A DNA stretch of 64,000 nt from the NCBI RefSeq assembly GCF_004016505.1, contig NZ_SACR01000003.1, positions 124,001-188,000 on the forward strand, read 5' to 3'. The stretch is from Rubrivivax rivuli (lineage in GTDB: Bacteria; Pseudomonadota; Gammaproteobacteria; Burkholderiales; Burkholderiaceae_C). Position 1 is the first letter of the stretch. Each line of letters opens with the position of its first letter. Position numbers and translations under genes: made by a program. Of this stretch, positions 23,682 through 31,887 are shown one piece after another. Under the pieces are notes generated by a model. That model searched no databases. It was not told the DNA's origin and saw nothing but the letters and a program-made list of their open reading frames with translations.

Positions 23682-24640
23682 CAGAAATACCCTTCTTTCT
23701 TGCGCCGCTCCATCGAGGCGTCGGAGGTGCGGTCGTCCATGCGCGTGGCGCCGCGTTCGCTGACGGTCACCGTCAGCGTTTCGGCCACCACCTCCACGGC
23801 GTTGGCGGCCTGGCTTTCCACGGGGCAGGTGCAGGTCATGTCGCCCACGGTGCGGAAGCGCACTGGCAGGCTCTCCACCACCTCGCCCGCGGCCGGCGGC
23901 GTGACCTCGGTCACCGGCACCAGCAGGCCCTTGCGGCGCACCACGGGCCGCTCGTGCCGGTAGTACAGGCCGGGCAGCGGGATGTTCTCGCGGGCGATGT
24001 AAAGCCACACGTCGAGCTCGGTCCAGTTGCTGATGGGGAAGGCGCGGAAGTGCTCGCCCGGCTTGATGCGCGTGTTGAACAGCGTCCAGAGTTCGGGCCG
24101 CTGTTCCTTGGGCTGCCATTGGCCGAAGCTGTCGCGGTGGCTGAAGATGCGCTCCTTGGCGCGGGCCTTTTCTTCGTCACGCCGTGCGCCGCCGATCAGG
24201 CAATCGAAGCGGTGCTCTTCGATGGCCTCCAGCAGCGCCACGGTCTGGTGGCCGTTGCGGCTTTCCAGCGGGTGCGCCAGGCGCACGGTGCCGCGGCGCA
24301 TGCTCTCTTCGACGCTGCCCACCACTAGGCGCTCACCCAACTCGGCCACGCGCTGGTCGCGGAACTCGATCACTTCGGGGAAGTTGTGGCCGGTGTCCAC
24401 GTGCAGCAGCGGGAAGGGCAGGCGGCCGTTGAACTGGTTTCCGGACACACGCTGCTTGAAGGCCTTCTCCGCCAGGCGCAAAACCACGCAGCTGTCCTTG
24501 CCGCCGCTGAAGAGCAGGGCGGGGCGCTCGAAACTGGCCGCCACCTCGCGCAGGATGAAGATGGCTTCCTCTTCCAGCCCGTCCAGGTGCTGGTGGTCCA
24601 GGGCCGGCAGCAGTTGCTCCAGGCTGGAGGGCGCGTTCAT
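23681..24640 (-). CDS. cysD: sulfate adenylyltransferase subunit 2
   Basis: The 319-aa protein has the PP-loop LLFSGGKDSCVVLRLA near residue 42, LLHVDTGHNFPEVIEFRD, a GGARRDEEKARAKER block and FPISNWTELDVW. It ends MERRKKEGYF, the canonical CysD C-terminus. It binds ATP and sulfate and forms APS with CysN. ATG 24640 overlaps the cysH stop by 4 nt, so cysH-cysD-cysN are translationally coupled. Confidence 0.96.
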   Translation of the reverse strand: MNAPSSLEQLLPALDHQHLDGLEEEAIFILREVAASFERPALLFSGGKDSCVVLRLAEKAFKQRVSGNQFNGRLPFPLLHVDTGHNFPEVIEFRDQRVAELGERLVVGSVEESMRRGTVRLAHPLESRNGHQTVALLEAIEEHRFDCLIGGARRDEEKARAKERIFSHRDSFGQWQPKEQRPELWTLFNTRIKPGEHFRAFPISNWTELDVWLYIARENIPLPGLYYRHERPVVRRKGLLVPVTEVTPPAAGEVVESLPVRFRTVGDMTCTCPVESQAANAVEVVAETLTVTVSERGATRMDDRTSDASMERRKKEGYF

Positions 24641-25392
24641 GCGGTTTCCTTGTTGAAGGCGGCGGGTGCGGCACTGACCGTGCTGACATGCAGCCCGCAT
24701 TCCTTGGCGTCTTCCTGTTCCCACCACCAGCGGCCGGCGCGGATGTCCTCGCCCAGGGCCACGGCGCGCGTGCAGGGCTCGCAGCCGATGCTGGGATAGA
24801 ACGCGTCATGCAGCGGGTTGTAGGGCACGCCGTGGTGGGCGATGAAGTGCCACACATCGGTCTGGCTCCACGCGGCCAGCGGGTTGAGCTTCTCGCGGCC
24901 GTGTTCGTCCACGCTGCTCACGGGCAGTTCAGCGCGCGCGTCGCTCTGCTCGCGGCGCAGGCCCGTCACCCAGGCCGTGCGGCCCGCCAGCGCGCGCGAC
25001 AAGGGCTCCACCTTGCGCAGGCCGCAGCAGGCCTTGCGCAGCTCGATGCTCTGGCGCATGGGCAGCTCGCCATGCTGGCGGGTGAAGCTGATCACCGCCT
25101 CGGCGGCGGGCTCCCAGCGCTCGATCGCCAGGCCGTATTGCGCCTCGGTCTGGTCCATCAGCGCCAGCGTCTGCGCATGCAGGCGGCCGGTCTGCAAAGT
25201 GGCCAGCGCGATGGGCAGGCGGTGCTGCGCGATCAGCGCGGTGAGCACCATGTCTTCAGCGCCCAGGCTGGTGGTGAAGACGATGCGGCCGGCGTGGCGA
25301 TCGGCAGCGCTGCGCAGCAAGGCTGCGGTCTCGGCAACGCGTTCCTCATGGCCCGGCGTGGCGCGGGCGTAGAGCTCGATGGCGCGGCTCAT
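24637..25392 (-). CDS. cysH: APS reductase (assimilatory, iron-sulfur)
   Basis: This 251-aa thioredoxin-dependent reductase has FTTSLGAEDMVL, the first cysteine pair ACCGLRKVEPL, the second pair CEPC in SIGCEPCTRAV, and the catalytic cysteine in AKECGLH near the C-terminus. The CC plus CxxC pattern binds a [4Fe-4S] cluster and marks it as an APS rather than PAPS reductase, in keeping with no cysC nearby. It reduces APS to sulfite. Start ATG 25392 overlaps the DUF934 stop by 4 nt; the upstream open frame has no homology. Confidence 0.95.
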   Translation of the reverse strand: MSRAIELYARATPGHEERVAETAALLRSAADRHAGRIVFTTSLGAEDMVLTALIAQHRLPIALATLQTGRLHAQTLALMDQTEAQYGLAIERWEPAAEAVISFTRQHGELPMRQSIELRKACCGLRKVEPLSRALAGRTAWVTGLRREQSDARAELPVSSVDEHGREKLNPLAAWSQTDVWHFIAHHGVPYNPLHDAFYPSIGCEPCTRAVALGEDIRAGRWWWEQEDAKECGLHVSTVSAAPAAFNKETA

Positions 25393-25751
25393 GCGGCGGC
25401 GCTCCGCTCGGGTGGCACCGTCTGGTAGTGCGCCGGGAAAAAGCCCAGCGCGCGCTGCGCGGCGGCCAACGACTGGTCGGCACGCAGCTGCACGGCGCTG
25501 AAGCCGCAGCGTTGCAGCAGCGGCAGCATGTCCACGAGCACCTCGCCGGTGGCGATCAGCGGGCCGGTATGCCGCAGCCGGCTGCGCAGCAGCACGGCCT
25601 GCGAATAGGCGCGGCCGTCCGTCCACTTCGGAAAGCGCAGCTGCACCGGGCGGCCGGGCGCCCAGCCTTCGGCCAGGGCCAGCACGTCGGCGGTGTTGTC
25701 CAGGGCCAGCGTCTCGGGCGGCAGCGGAGCTTGGGGGTCGATGAAGTCCAT
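25389..25751 (-). CDS. DUF934 protein of sulfite-reduction operon
   Basis: A 120-aa DUF934 protein: PVQLRFPKWTDGRAYSQAVLLR, TGEVLVDMLPLLQRCGFSAVQLR and FFPAHYQ are the family core. DUF934 genes are found almost always directly beside ferredoxin-type sulfite reductase (CysI-like) genes in proteobacteria, as here. The molecular role is not established; assembly of or electron delivery to the reductase has been suggested. It starts 17 nt after cysI and overlaps cysH by 4 nt. Confidence 0.9.
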   Translation of the reverse strand: MDFIDPQAPLPPETLALDNTADVLALAEGWAPGRPVQLRFPKWTDGRAYSQAVLLRSRLRHTGPLIATGEVLVDMLPLLQRCGFSAVQLRADQSLAAAQRALGFFPAHYQTVPPERSAAA

Positions 25752-25768
25752 GGGGTGCGATCGGTGGT

Positions 25769-27505
25769 TCAGGCCGTGGCGTCGGCAGCCGCTGGGGCGG
25801 CCGTGCTGCGGCGCACGGCGTCGGCTGCCTGGCGGAAGGGCAGGGCACCCAGGCGCCGCGCGGTGTCGACGAAATGCTCGCCGCTCTGGCGCTGCTGCAG
25901 GTAGACGCCGATCACGGCCTCGATGACATCGGGCACCTCGTCCGCCGCGAAGCTGGGGCCGATCACCTTGCCGGCCACGGCCGCGCCGCTGAGCGTGCTG
26001 CCGTCGGCACCGGCCACCGTCACCTGGTACCACTCGCTGCCGTCCTTGTCGACGCCGAGGATGCCGATGTGCCCGCTGTGGTGGTGGCCGCAGCTGTTGA
26101 TGCAGCCGCTGATGTGCAGGTCGATGTCGCCGATGTCGTGCAGTTCGTCCAGGTCGCTGAAGCGCTCGGTGAGCGCCGCCGCCACGGGGATGCTGCGGGC
26201 GTTGGCCAGCGCGCAGAGGTCGCCGCCGGGGCAGGCGATCATGTCCGTCAGCAGGCCGATGTTGGGTGTGGCCAGGCCTAAAGCGCGGGCGGCCACCCAC
26301 AGGCCGTGCAGGTCGTTCTGGTGCACCCAGGGCAGCAGCAGGTTCTGGTCGTGCGTGACGCGCAGCTCGCCCTGGCTGTAGTGCTCGGCCAGTTCGGCGG
26401 CGGCGTCCATCTGGTCGGCGGTGACGTCGCCCGGCGGCAGGCCGGCGCGCTTGAGAGAGAGCGTCACCGCGCGGTAGCCCGGCAGCCGGTGCGCGTGCAC
26501 GTTGCGCTGCAGCCAGCGGGTGTAGGCCGGCTCGCGCAGCGGTTCGGCGGCGGTGTCGATCACGGTCTCGGCCGTGGCGTGCACCGGGCTGACGAAGCCG
26601 GCCGCCACGCGTTCCAGTTCGGCCTGTGGGATGAAGCTGGTGGCGGGGTCGGCCACCAGGGCTTCGAACTCGCGCTGCACGGCATCGACGAACTTCTGCC
26701 CCTCGGCCTTCACCAGGATCTTGATGCGCGCCTTGTACATGTTGTCGCGGCGCCCGTAGAGGTTGTAGACGCGAACGATGGCCTCGATGTAGACGAGGAT
26801 CTGCTGCCAGGGCACGAAGGCGCTGAAGGGCGTCGCGATCACCGGCGTGCGGCCCATGCCACCGCCCACAGCCACGCTGAAGCCCACCTCGCCGGCGGCG
26901 TTCTTCACCAGCGTCAGGCCGATGTCGTGCCAGGCGGTGGCGGCGCGGTCTTCACGCGCGCCCGTCACGGCGATCTTGAACTTGCGCGGCAGGAAGGCGA
27001 ACTCCGGGTGCAGGGTGCTCCACTGGCGCAGGATCTCGCAATAGGGCCGCGGGTCCACCACCTCGTCGGGGGCGATGCCGGCCAGCGCGTCGGTGGTGAT
27101 GTTGCGGATGCAGTTGCCGCTGGTCTGGATGCCGTGCATGTCCACCTCGGCCAGCAGGTCCATCACGTCGGCGCTGCGCGCCAGCGGGATCCAGTTGAAC
27201 TGCAGGTTCTGGCGCGTGGTGAAGTGGCCGAAGCCGCCGCGCTCGGTGGGCAGGCCGGTGTCTTGCAAGTCGAACTCACGCGCGATGCGCGCCAGCTGGC
27301 GCAGCTGGCGGCTGCTGAGTTCGCCGTAGGGCACGGCCACGCGCAGCATGGGCGCGTGGCGCTGCACGTACCAGCCGTTCTGCAGGCGCAGCGGGCGGAA
27401 CTCGTCGTCGGGCAGTTCGCCGGCCAGGTGGCGCTGCAGCTGGTCGCGATACTGGGCGGCACGGGCGCGCACGAAGTAGCGGTCGAAATCGGTGTAGCGG
27501 TACAT
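25769..27505 (-). CDS. cysI: sulfite reductase hemoprotein (CysI-type)
   Basis: The 578-aa nitrite/sulfite reductase has two ferredoxin-like half domains and the siroheme/[4Fe-4S] ligands CPGGDLC (Cx5C) and CINSC (Cx3C, in SGCINSCGHHHSGHIG). It reduces sulfite to sulfide with six electrons. YRYTDFDRYFVRARAAQYRD is the N-terminus of the beta-proteobacterial type that works without a CysJ flavoprotein. It is the first gene of the operon; promoter elements must lie in the 206-bp gap to the divergent patatin gene. The electron donor is probably the fdxA/reductase pair at the operon end. Confidence 0.93.
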   Translation of the reverse strand: MYRYTDFDRYFVRARAAQYRDQLQRHLAGELPDDEFRPLRLQNGWYVQRHAPMLRVAVPYGELSSRQLRQLARIAREFDLQDTGLPTERGGFGHFTTRQNLQFNWIPLARSADVMDLLAEVDMHGIQTSGNCIRNITTDALAGIAPDEVVDPRPYCEILRQWSTLHPEFAFLPRKFKIAVTGAREDRAATAWHDIGLTLVKNAAGEVGFSVAVGGGMGRTPVIATPFSAFVPWQQILVYIEAIVRVYNLYGRRDNMYKARIKILVKAEGQKFVDAVQREFEALVADPATSFIPQAELERVAAGFVSPVHATAETVIDTAAEPLREPAYTRWLQRNVHAHRLPGYRAVTLSLKRAGLPPGDVTADQMDAAAELAEHYSQGELRVTHDQNLLLPWVHQNDLHGLWVAARALGLATPNIGLLTDMIACPGGDLCALANARSIPVAAALTERFSDLDELHDIGDIDLHISGCINSCGHHHSGHIGILGVDKDGSEWYQVTVAGADGSTLSGAAVAGKVIGPSFAADEVPDVIEAVIGVYLQQRQSGEHFVDTARRLGALPFRQAADAVRRSTAAPAAADATA

Positions 27506-27639
27506 GGGGTCTCAGGTCGGGCTGTCAGTCCGGTGCGGCCGCGGCGCGATCCCGATCTCGGGGGCGGCGCGAAAGGCGGCGATGATGGCGGGGAAAAGCA
27601 CGGGGCGCCGGCCGTTCGGTCTGGAGCGGAAGGGTGGAC

Positions 27640-27711
27640 TGTAGGAAACCCGGATATATCTGTGAACTACAAACAAGTGCGTTCTATATAACTTTTGGGT
27701 CTTTTCAAGCG
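27640..27711. promoter_or_regulatory. AT-rich divergent promoter region cysI / patatin gene
   Basis: In a GC-rich genome this ~60-bp stretch is strikingly AT-rich (GGATATATCTGTG, then GTTCTATATAACTTTTGG). TATATA/TATAAC (27685-27692) could be a -10 for the plus-strand gene and GATATA on the minus strand for cysI. CysB-type sulfur regulators bind AT-rich asymmetric sites, so this is the obvious target, but no defined motif can be shown. Confidence 0.4.
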
Positions 27712-28788
27712 ATGCTGGACTTGAGTTCCTTGTGCCTTGTCGCCCGGCGTGCGCTGGCGGCGGCCAGCTTGTTGGCGCTGGCGGGCTGCCAGAGCCTGCC
27801 GCCGGTCGTGCCGCCAGTGACGGCTGCCGGTGCACCCGCCGTGTCTGCTGCGCCTGCTCCGCCACTTGCCACGCCCCCCGCCGCGCCGCCGGTCGTGCCT
27901 GCGCCCGTGACCGCAACCGAAGCGTCGGCGCCCAGCCCCGTGCCGGCGCCGCCAGCGGCTGCCGGCCCCCCCGCGGCGGCGGCCCCGGCACCGCGCCCGC
28001 CGCGCATCGGCTTGGCCTTGGGCGGGGGCGCCGCACGCGGCTTCGCGCACATCGGCGTCATCCAGGTGCTGGAAGAGAACGGCATCCGCCCCGCGCTGGT
28101 GGTGGGCACCTCCGCGGGCAGCCTGGTGGCGGCGCTCTACGCCTCGGGCAAAAACGGCATGCAGATGGGCACGCTGGCGCAGACCATGGACGAGGGCGCC
28201 ATCACCGACTGGGCCTTCCCGGGCCGCGGGCTCATCCGCGGCGAGGCGCTGGCGCGCTACGTGCGCGAACAGACCGCCGGCCTGGCCATCGAGCAGATGA
28301 AGCTGCCGCTGGGCATCGTGGCCACCGACCTGGACACCGGCGCGGGCGTGCTCTTCCAGCGCGGAGACACGGGCGTGGCGGTGCGGGCCAGCAGCGCGGT
28401 GCCGGCCGTCTTCCAGCCGGTGAAGATCGGCAACCGCGAGTACGTGGACGGCGGCCTGGTTTCGCCCGTGCCCGTGCGCTACGCGCGCCAGATGGGCGCC
28501 GACCTGGTGCTGGCCGTCGACATCTCCAGCCCGCCCGAGGGCCAGGCCACGGGCGACGCGATGAAGATGCTGCTGCAGACCTTCGCCATCATGAGCAAGA
28601 GCATCAACAGCTTCGAGCTGCGCGAGGCCGATCTCGTGCTGCGCCCGGCCTTGGCCGGTGTGGGCAGTGCCGACTTCACGGCCCGGCGCCGCGCCATCAT
28701 CGCCGGGCGCGAGGCAGCGCTGAAGGCCTTGCCGGCGCTGCGGGCCCGCATAGCCGCGTTCACGGCCCGCGGGGGCCGGCCCGACTGA
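27712..28788 (+). CDS. patatin-like phospholipase, lipoprotein (RssA-type)
   Basis: The 358-aa protein has a lipoprotein signal peptide (LLALAGC; lipobox cysteine near residue 26) and a ~75-residue Pro/Ala/Val linker. A patatin domain follows with the oxyanion hole LGGGAARGFAHIGV, the nucleophile elbow GTSAGS and the catalytic aspartate in DGGLVSPVPV. The Ser-Asp dyad is intact. It should be a membrane-anchored hydrolase of phospholipid or another ester. ATG 27712 is preferred over upstream starts because the signal peptide begins there. It is monocistronic, divergent from cysI and convergent with the phasin gene. Confidence 0.9.
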   Translation: MLDLSSLCLVARRALAAASLLALAGCQSLPPVVPPVTAAGAPAVSAAPAPPLATPPAAPPVVPAPVTATEASAPSPVPAPPAAAGPPAAAAPAPRPPRIGLALGGGAARGFAHIGVIQVLEENGIRPALVVGTSAGSLVAALYASGKNGMQMGTLAQTMDEGAITDWAFPGRGLIRGEALARYVREQTAGLAIEQMKLPLGIVATDLDTGAGVLFQRGDTGVAVRASSAVPAVFQPVKIGNREYVDGGLVSPVPVRYARQMGADLVLAVDISSPPEGQATGDAMKMLLQTFAIMSKSINSFELREADLVLRPALAGVGSADFTARRRAIIAGREAALKALPALRARIAAFTARGGRPD

Positions 28789-28806
28789 CGCGCCAGGAAA
28801 AGAAAA

Positions 28807-28828
28807 GGCCCGGTGTCACCACCGGGCC
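28807..28828 (-). terminator. intrinsic terminator of phasin gene
   Basis: A perfect 9-bp stem GGCCCGGTG / CACCGGGCC with a 4-nt loop is followed on the minus strand by TTTTCTTTTCCT. The T-rich tail shows it ends minus-strand transcription; lying 19 bp beyond the patatin stop it may also slow plus-strand readthrough. Confidence 0.8.
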
Positions 28829-28890
28829 CAAGACAACCTTCCACACGAGAGACCCGGGGTTGGAAGTCCCCCAGGCCGGGTGTAGAGCCG

Positions 28891-28918
28891 GGCGGCGCGC
28901 GAAAAGTTCCGCGCCGCC
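28891..28918. other. GC-rich hairpin downstream of phasin
   Basis: GGCGGCGCG / CGCGCCGCC with a 10-nt loop, 16 bp past the phasin stop, with no T-run. It may protect the mRNA 3' end or assist termination. Confidence 0.4.
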
Positions 28919-28933
28919 GCCGGGCCCTGTGGT

Positions 28934-29494
28934 TCAGGCAGCCTTCTTCGACTTCGTCGCGGTCTGCGTGGCCTTCACGGCGCTGTTGGTCAGCGTGGTG
29001 AAGTTGGCTTCGGCCACTTCGGTGGCCTGCTTGGCGGCCTTCTGCACTGACTCGAAGGCGTTGTTGGCGGCCGACACGGCCGACTTCAGCACGGCGACGG
29101 CGCTTTCCGAGCCGGCCGGGGCATTCTTGACGGCGGTGTCCACCAGGGCCAGGACCTTCTTCTGGCTGTCGGCGATTTGGGCTTCGGCCACCTTGGTGGC
29201 TTCGGCGTTGGCGCCGGCGACGATCTCGTAGACGTGGCGGCTGTAGCTGGCGGCCTTCTCGGCGGCCGGTTGCAGCAGGCTGGCCTGCAGGTTCAGCAGT
29301 TCCTGCACGTCCTTGACGGACAAGGCGGCGCTGGTGGTCTCGGCGGCTTCGGCCAGCGTGGTCTTGGCGACCTGCAGGTTCAGCTCGACAAGCTTCTCGA
29401 CGCCTTCGAAAGCCTTGTGGGTCAGGCCGAACAGGGTTTCGAGGGTGGCCTTCTGGGCAGCGACGAACTGGTCGGGGGTGAAAGTCGTGGTCAT
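28934..29494 (-). CDS. phaP: phasin (PHA granule-associated protein)
   Basis: A 186-aa phasin: [20 protein letters not shown] at the N-terminus is the TIGR01841 signature. The rest is amphipathic helix rich in Ala, Lys, Glu and Val, ending in a Lys/Ala tail ([13 protein letters not shown]). It coats polyhydroxyalkanoate granules, so the host stores PHA. ATG 29494 has an AGGAG nearby; the longer open frame upstream is not homologous. The upstream gap has a TTGC-N6-GCAA inverted repeat resembling PhaR sites, and a strong terminator follows. Confidence 0.94.
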   Translation of the reverse strand: MTTTFTPDQFVAAQKATLETLFGLTHKAFEGVEKLVELNLQVAKTTLAEAAETTSAALSVKDVQELLNLQASLLQPAAEKAASYSRHVYEIVAGANAEATKVAEAQIADSQKKVLALVDTAVKNAPAGSESAVAVLKSAVSAANNAFESVQKAAKQATEVAEANFTTLTNSAVKATQTATKSKKAA

Positions 29495-29609
29495 GGTGAC
29501 GCTCCTGGGAGTGGGTTTAGGAAACCTTGCCGCGCTTGGGAACCGATTTGCTGCGCTGCAACATGAACAGAAGTATAGGGGTCGTCCCGGGGTTTGCAAG
29601 CGCTTTTTG

Positions 29610-29623
29610 TTGCGGTGCAGCAA
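29610..29623. promoter_or_regulatory. PhaR-like inverted repeat
   Basis: TTGC-ggtgca-GCAA lies 116 bp upstream of the phasin ATG and just ahead of the divergent gene. PhaR, the PHA-responsive repressor of phasin genes, recognises TGC/GCA-type inverted repeats. Regulation of phaP by PhaR is therefore plausible but unproven. Confidence 0.35.
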
Positions 29624-29639
29624 TCTAGGGGTCGCTTCC

Positions 29640-29645
29640 TAGAAT
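29640..29645 (+). promoter_or_regulatory. -10 element of a probable leaderless transcript
   Basis: TAGAAT ends 8 nt before GTG 29654 and there is no Shine-Dalgarno in between. No convincing -35 is visible at 16-18 bp. Confidence 0.4.
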
Positions 29646-29653
29646 CGCAGGCC

Positions 29654-30667
29654 GTGCTCGCCTTCCACTCCGACCAGTTCGTTCTGCCCTTGCCCGAGGG
29701 TCACAGCTTCCCGATGCCGAAGTACCGCCTGCTGCGCGATGCGGTGCAGGCCACGTTGCCGGGGGTGCGGCTGAACGAGGCCGAGCCCGCCACCGATGGC
29801 GAGCTGGCGCTGGCGCACGAGCCCGCGTGGATCGCGGCGGTGGCCGAGGGCACGACGACGGCGGCGCAGCAGCGCGAGATCGGCTTTCCGTGGTCGGAGC
29901 GCATGGTGGCGCGCGCGCGGCGCTCGGTGGGCGCCACCATCCAGGCCGCCCGCGCGGCCTTGTTCGGCACCGACGGCCGGGGTGGCGAGGGCGTGGCGGC
30001 CAACCTCGCCGGCGGCACGCACCACGCTTACGCGCACAAGGGCTCGGGCTACTGCGTCTTCAACGATGTGGCGGTGGCCGCGCGGCTGATGCAGGCCGAG
30101 TGGCACCGCCGGCCCGCGCAGGGCGCCCGGCGTCTGCTGCGCGTGATGGTCATCGACCTCGACGTGCACCAGGGCAACGGCACTGCCAGCATCTTCCGTG
30201 ACGACGAGAGCGTCTTCACCCTCAGCCTGCACGGCGCGCGCAACTTCCCCTTCCGCAAGGAAGCCAGCGACCTGGACGTCGAACTTCTCGACGGCTGCCG
30301 CGATGACGAGTACCTGGCGGCGCTGGACAGCGCGCTCGCTCAGGCCTTCTCGCAGCACGGCAGCAACCCGCCCGGCCTGGCCTTCTACCTGGCCGGCGCC
30401 GACCCGCACGAGAACGACCGCCTGGGCCGCCTGAAGATCACGGCCGAGGGCCTGGCCGAGCGCGACCGGCGTGTGCTGGCCGCGCTGCGCGAGCGCGGCA
30501 TCCCGGTGGCGCTGAGCATGGCCGGCGGTTATGGGCGCGACATCCTCACCACCGTCGAGATCCAGCGCCGCACGCTGGAACTGGCCTGGCACACCTGGCA
30601 AGGCTGGCCGGGGCGCGTGGGCGACAGGCCGCCAGTGGCCGCGGTGGAAGAATCGGCCGCACGATGA
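29654..30667 (+). CDS. histone deacetylase-family protein (class II / AcuC-like)
   Basis: The 337-aa arginase/deacetylase-fold protein has NLAGGTHHAYAHKGSGYCVFNDVAVAA (tandem His general base), VIDLDVHQGNGTASIF (zinc Asp and His), the second zinc Asp in LAGADPHEND and a SMAGGYGRD end. It probably deacetylates lysine residues or a small amide. GTG 29654 is chosen because it begins the conserved LAFHSDQFVLPLPEGHSFPM segment and lies 8 nt beyond TAGAAT. It leads an operon of six overlapping genes; the next starts in a 4-nt overlap. Confidence 0.9.
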   Translation: MLAFHSDQFVLPLPEGHSFPMPKYRLLRDAVQATLPGVRLNEAEPATDGELALAHEPAWIAAVAEGTTTAAQQREIGFPWSERMVARARRSVGATIQAARAALFGTDGRGGEGVAANLAGGTHHAYAHKGSGYCVFNDVAVAARLMQAEWHRRPAQGARRLLRVMVIDLDVHQGNGTASIFRDDESVFTLSLHGARNFPFRKEASDLDVELLDGCRDDEYLAALDSALAQAFSQHGSNPPGLAFYLAGADPHENDRLGRLKITAEGLAERDRRVLAALRERGIPVALSMAGGYGRDILTTVEIQRRTLELAWHTWQGWPGRVGDRPPVAAVEESAAR

Positions 30668-31137
30668 GCACGACCCCGCCCCGCCCGCAGGCCCCGCCGC
30701 GTTCGCACTTCCCGCTGTTCCAGCCTATCACCACGCGCTGGATGGACAACGATGTTTACGGCCACCTCAACAACGTCGTTTACTACAGCTGCTTCGACAC
30801 CGCGGTGAACCGCACGCTGATCGAAGCCGGCGCGCTGGACATCCACGGTGGCGAGGTCATCGGCCTCGTCGTGCACACGCAGTGCCATTACTTCGAGAGC
30901 GTCGGCTTCCCGCAGGCCGTGCAGGTGGGCCTGCGCGTGGCGCGGCTGGGCGGCAGCAGCGTGAGCTACGAACTCGGCCTGTTCGCCGACGACGCGCCGC
31001 TGTGTGCGGCGCTGGGCAGTTTTGTTCATGTCTACGTCGACCGCGCCACGCGCCGCCCGGTGCCGCTGCCCGAAAAGCTGCGCGCCGTGCTCGCGCCGCT
31101 GTGCCTTCCCACCCCTGCTGCTGAAAGCCCCGCATGA
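30664..31137 (+). CDS. acyl-CoA thioesterase, hot-dog fold (4HBT type)
   Basis: A 157-aa hot-dog protein with the 4-hydroxybenzoyl-CoA thioesterase motif RWMDNDVYGHLNNVVYYSCF (Asp/Gly-His/Asn-Asn) at residues ~24-45. It then has LVVHTQCHYFESVGFPQ and SVSYELGLF. It likely hydrolyses a short or aromatic acyl-CoA in the cytosol; the substrate is unknown. It starts in an ATGA overlap with the deacetylase-like gene and ends in one with the nitroreductase. Confidence 0.9.
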   Translation: MSTTPPRPQAPPRSHFPLFQPITTRWMDNDVYGHLNNVVYYSCFDTAVNRTLIEAGALDIHGGEVIGLVVHTQCHYFESVGFPQAVQVGLRVARLGGSSVSYELGLFADDAPLCAALGSFVHVYVDRATRRPVPLPEKLRAVLAPLCLPTPAAESPA

Positions 31138-31865
31138 GCCTGCCCACCGTTGCCGACGCATTGGCCGCGCCTGTCACACCCGCCACCACCGCCGCGGTGG
31201 ACGCTGCGCTGCTGTCGCGCCGCTCCATCCGCGCTTTCCTGCCCACGCCGGTGCCGCGTGCCGTGATCGAAGACATCCTCGCGCTGGCCTCGCGCGCGCC
31301 CTCGGGCACCAACACCCAGCCCTGGCAGGTGCACGTGCTGACAGGCGAGAAGCTCGCGGCGCTGTCGCGCGACATCCTGGCCGTGCACGACAACCCGGAA
31401 GAGCGCGCCACGCACAGCGAGGAGTACGCCTACTACCCCACCGAATGGGTCAGCCCCTACATCGACCGCCGCCGCAAGGTGGGCTGGGACCTCTATTCGC
31501 TGCTGGGCATCGGCAAGGCCGACAAGGCGCGCATGCATGCCCAGCACGGCCGCAACTACGCCTTCTTCGGTGCGCCCGTGGGCCTGATGTTCACCATCGA
31601 CCGTGTCATGCGCCAGGGCAGCTGGCTCGACTACGGCATGTTCCTGCAGAACGTGATGGTGGCCGCGCGTGCGCGGGGCCTGGACACCTGCCCGCAGGCC
31701 GCCTTCACGCAGTTCCACCGCGTCATCGCGCGCCACCTGGCGCTGCCCGAATCGCAGATGCTGGTCTGCGGCATGTCGCTGGGCCACGCCGACCCGGCGG
31801 CGGTGGAGAACACGCTGATCACCGAGCGCGAGCCGGTGGCTGGCTTCACGCACTTCCATGAGTGA
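31134..31865 (+). CDS. nitroreductase-family oxidoreductase
   Basis: The 243-aa FMN flavoprotein has LLSRRSIRAFLPTPV and ASRAPSGTNTQPWQV, the phosphate- and isoalloxazine-binding segments, then YGMFLQNVMVAARARGL and VCGMSLGHADP near the C-terminus. It would reduce nitro, quinone or enone compounds with NAD(P)H. It overlaps the thioesterase gene by 4 nt. Physiological substrate unknown. Confidence 0.92.
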   Translation: MSLPTVADALAAPVTPATTAAVDAALLSRRSIRAFLPTPVPRAVIEDILALASRAPSGTNTQPWQVHVLTGEKLAALSRDILAVHDNPEERATHSEEYAYYPTEWVSPYIDRRRKVGWDLYSLLGIGKADKARMHAQHGRNYAFFGAPVGLMFTIDRVMRQGSWLDYGMFLQNVMVAARARGLDTCPQAAFTQFHRVIARHLALPESQMLVCGMSLGHADPAAVENTLITEREPVAGFTHFHE

Positions 31866-31887
31866 TTCACTTTCGAAAGCCCTGCCC

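Noticed and set aside
27506..27711. SAM or other riboswitch ahead of cysI
   Set aside because: No conserved aptamer motifs were found in the 206-bp gap; only an AT-rich patch.
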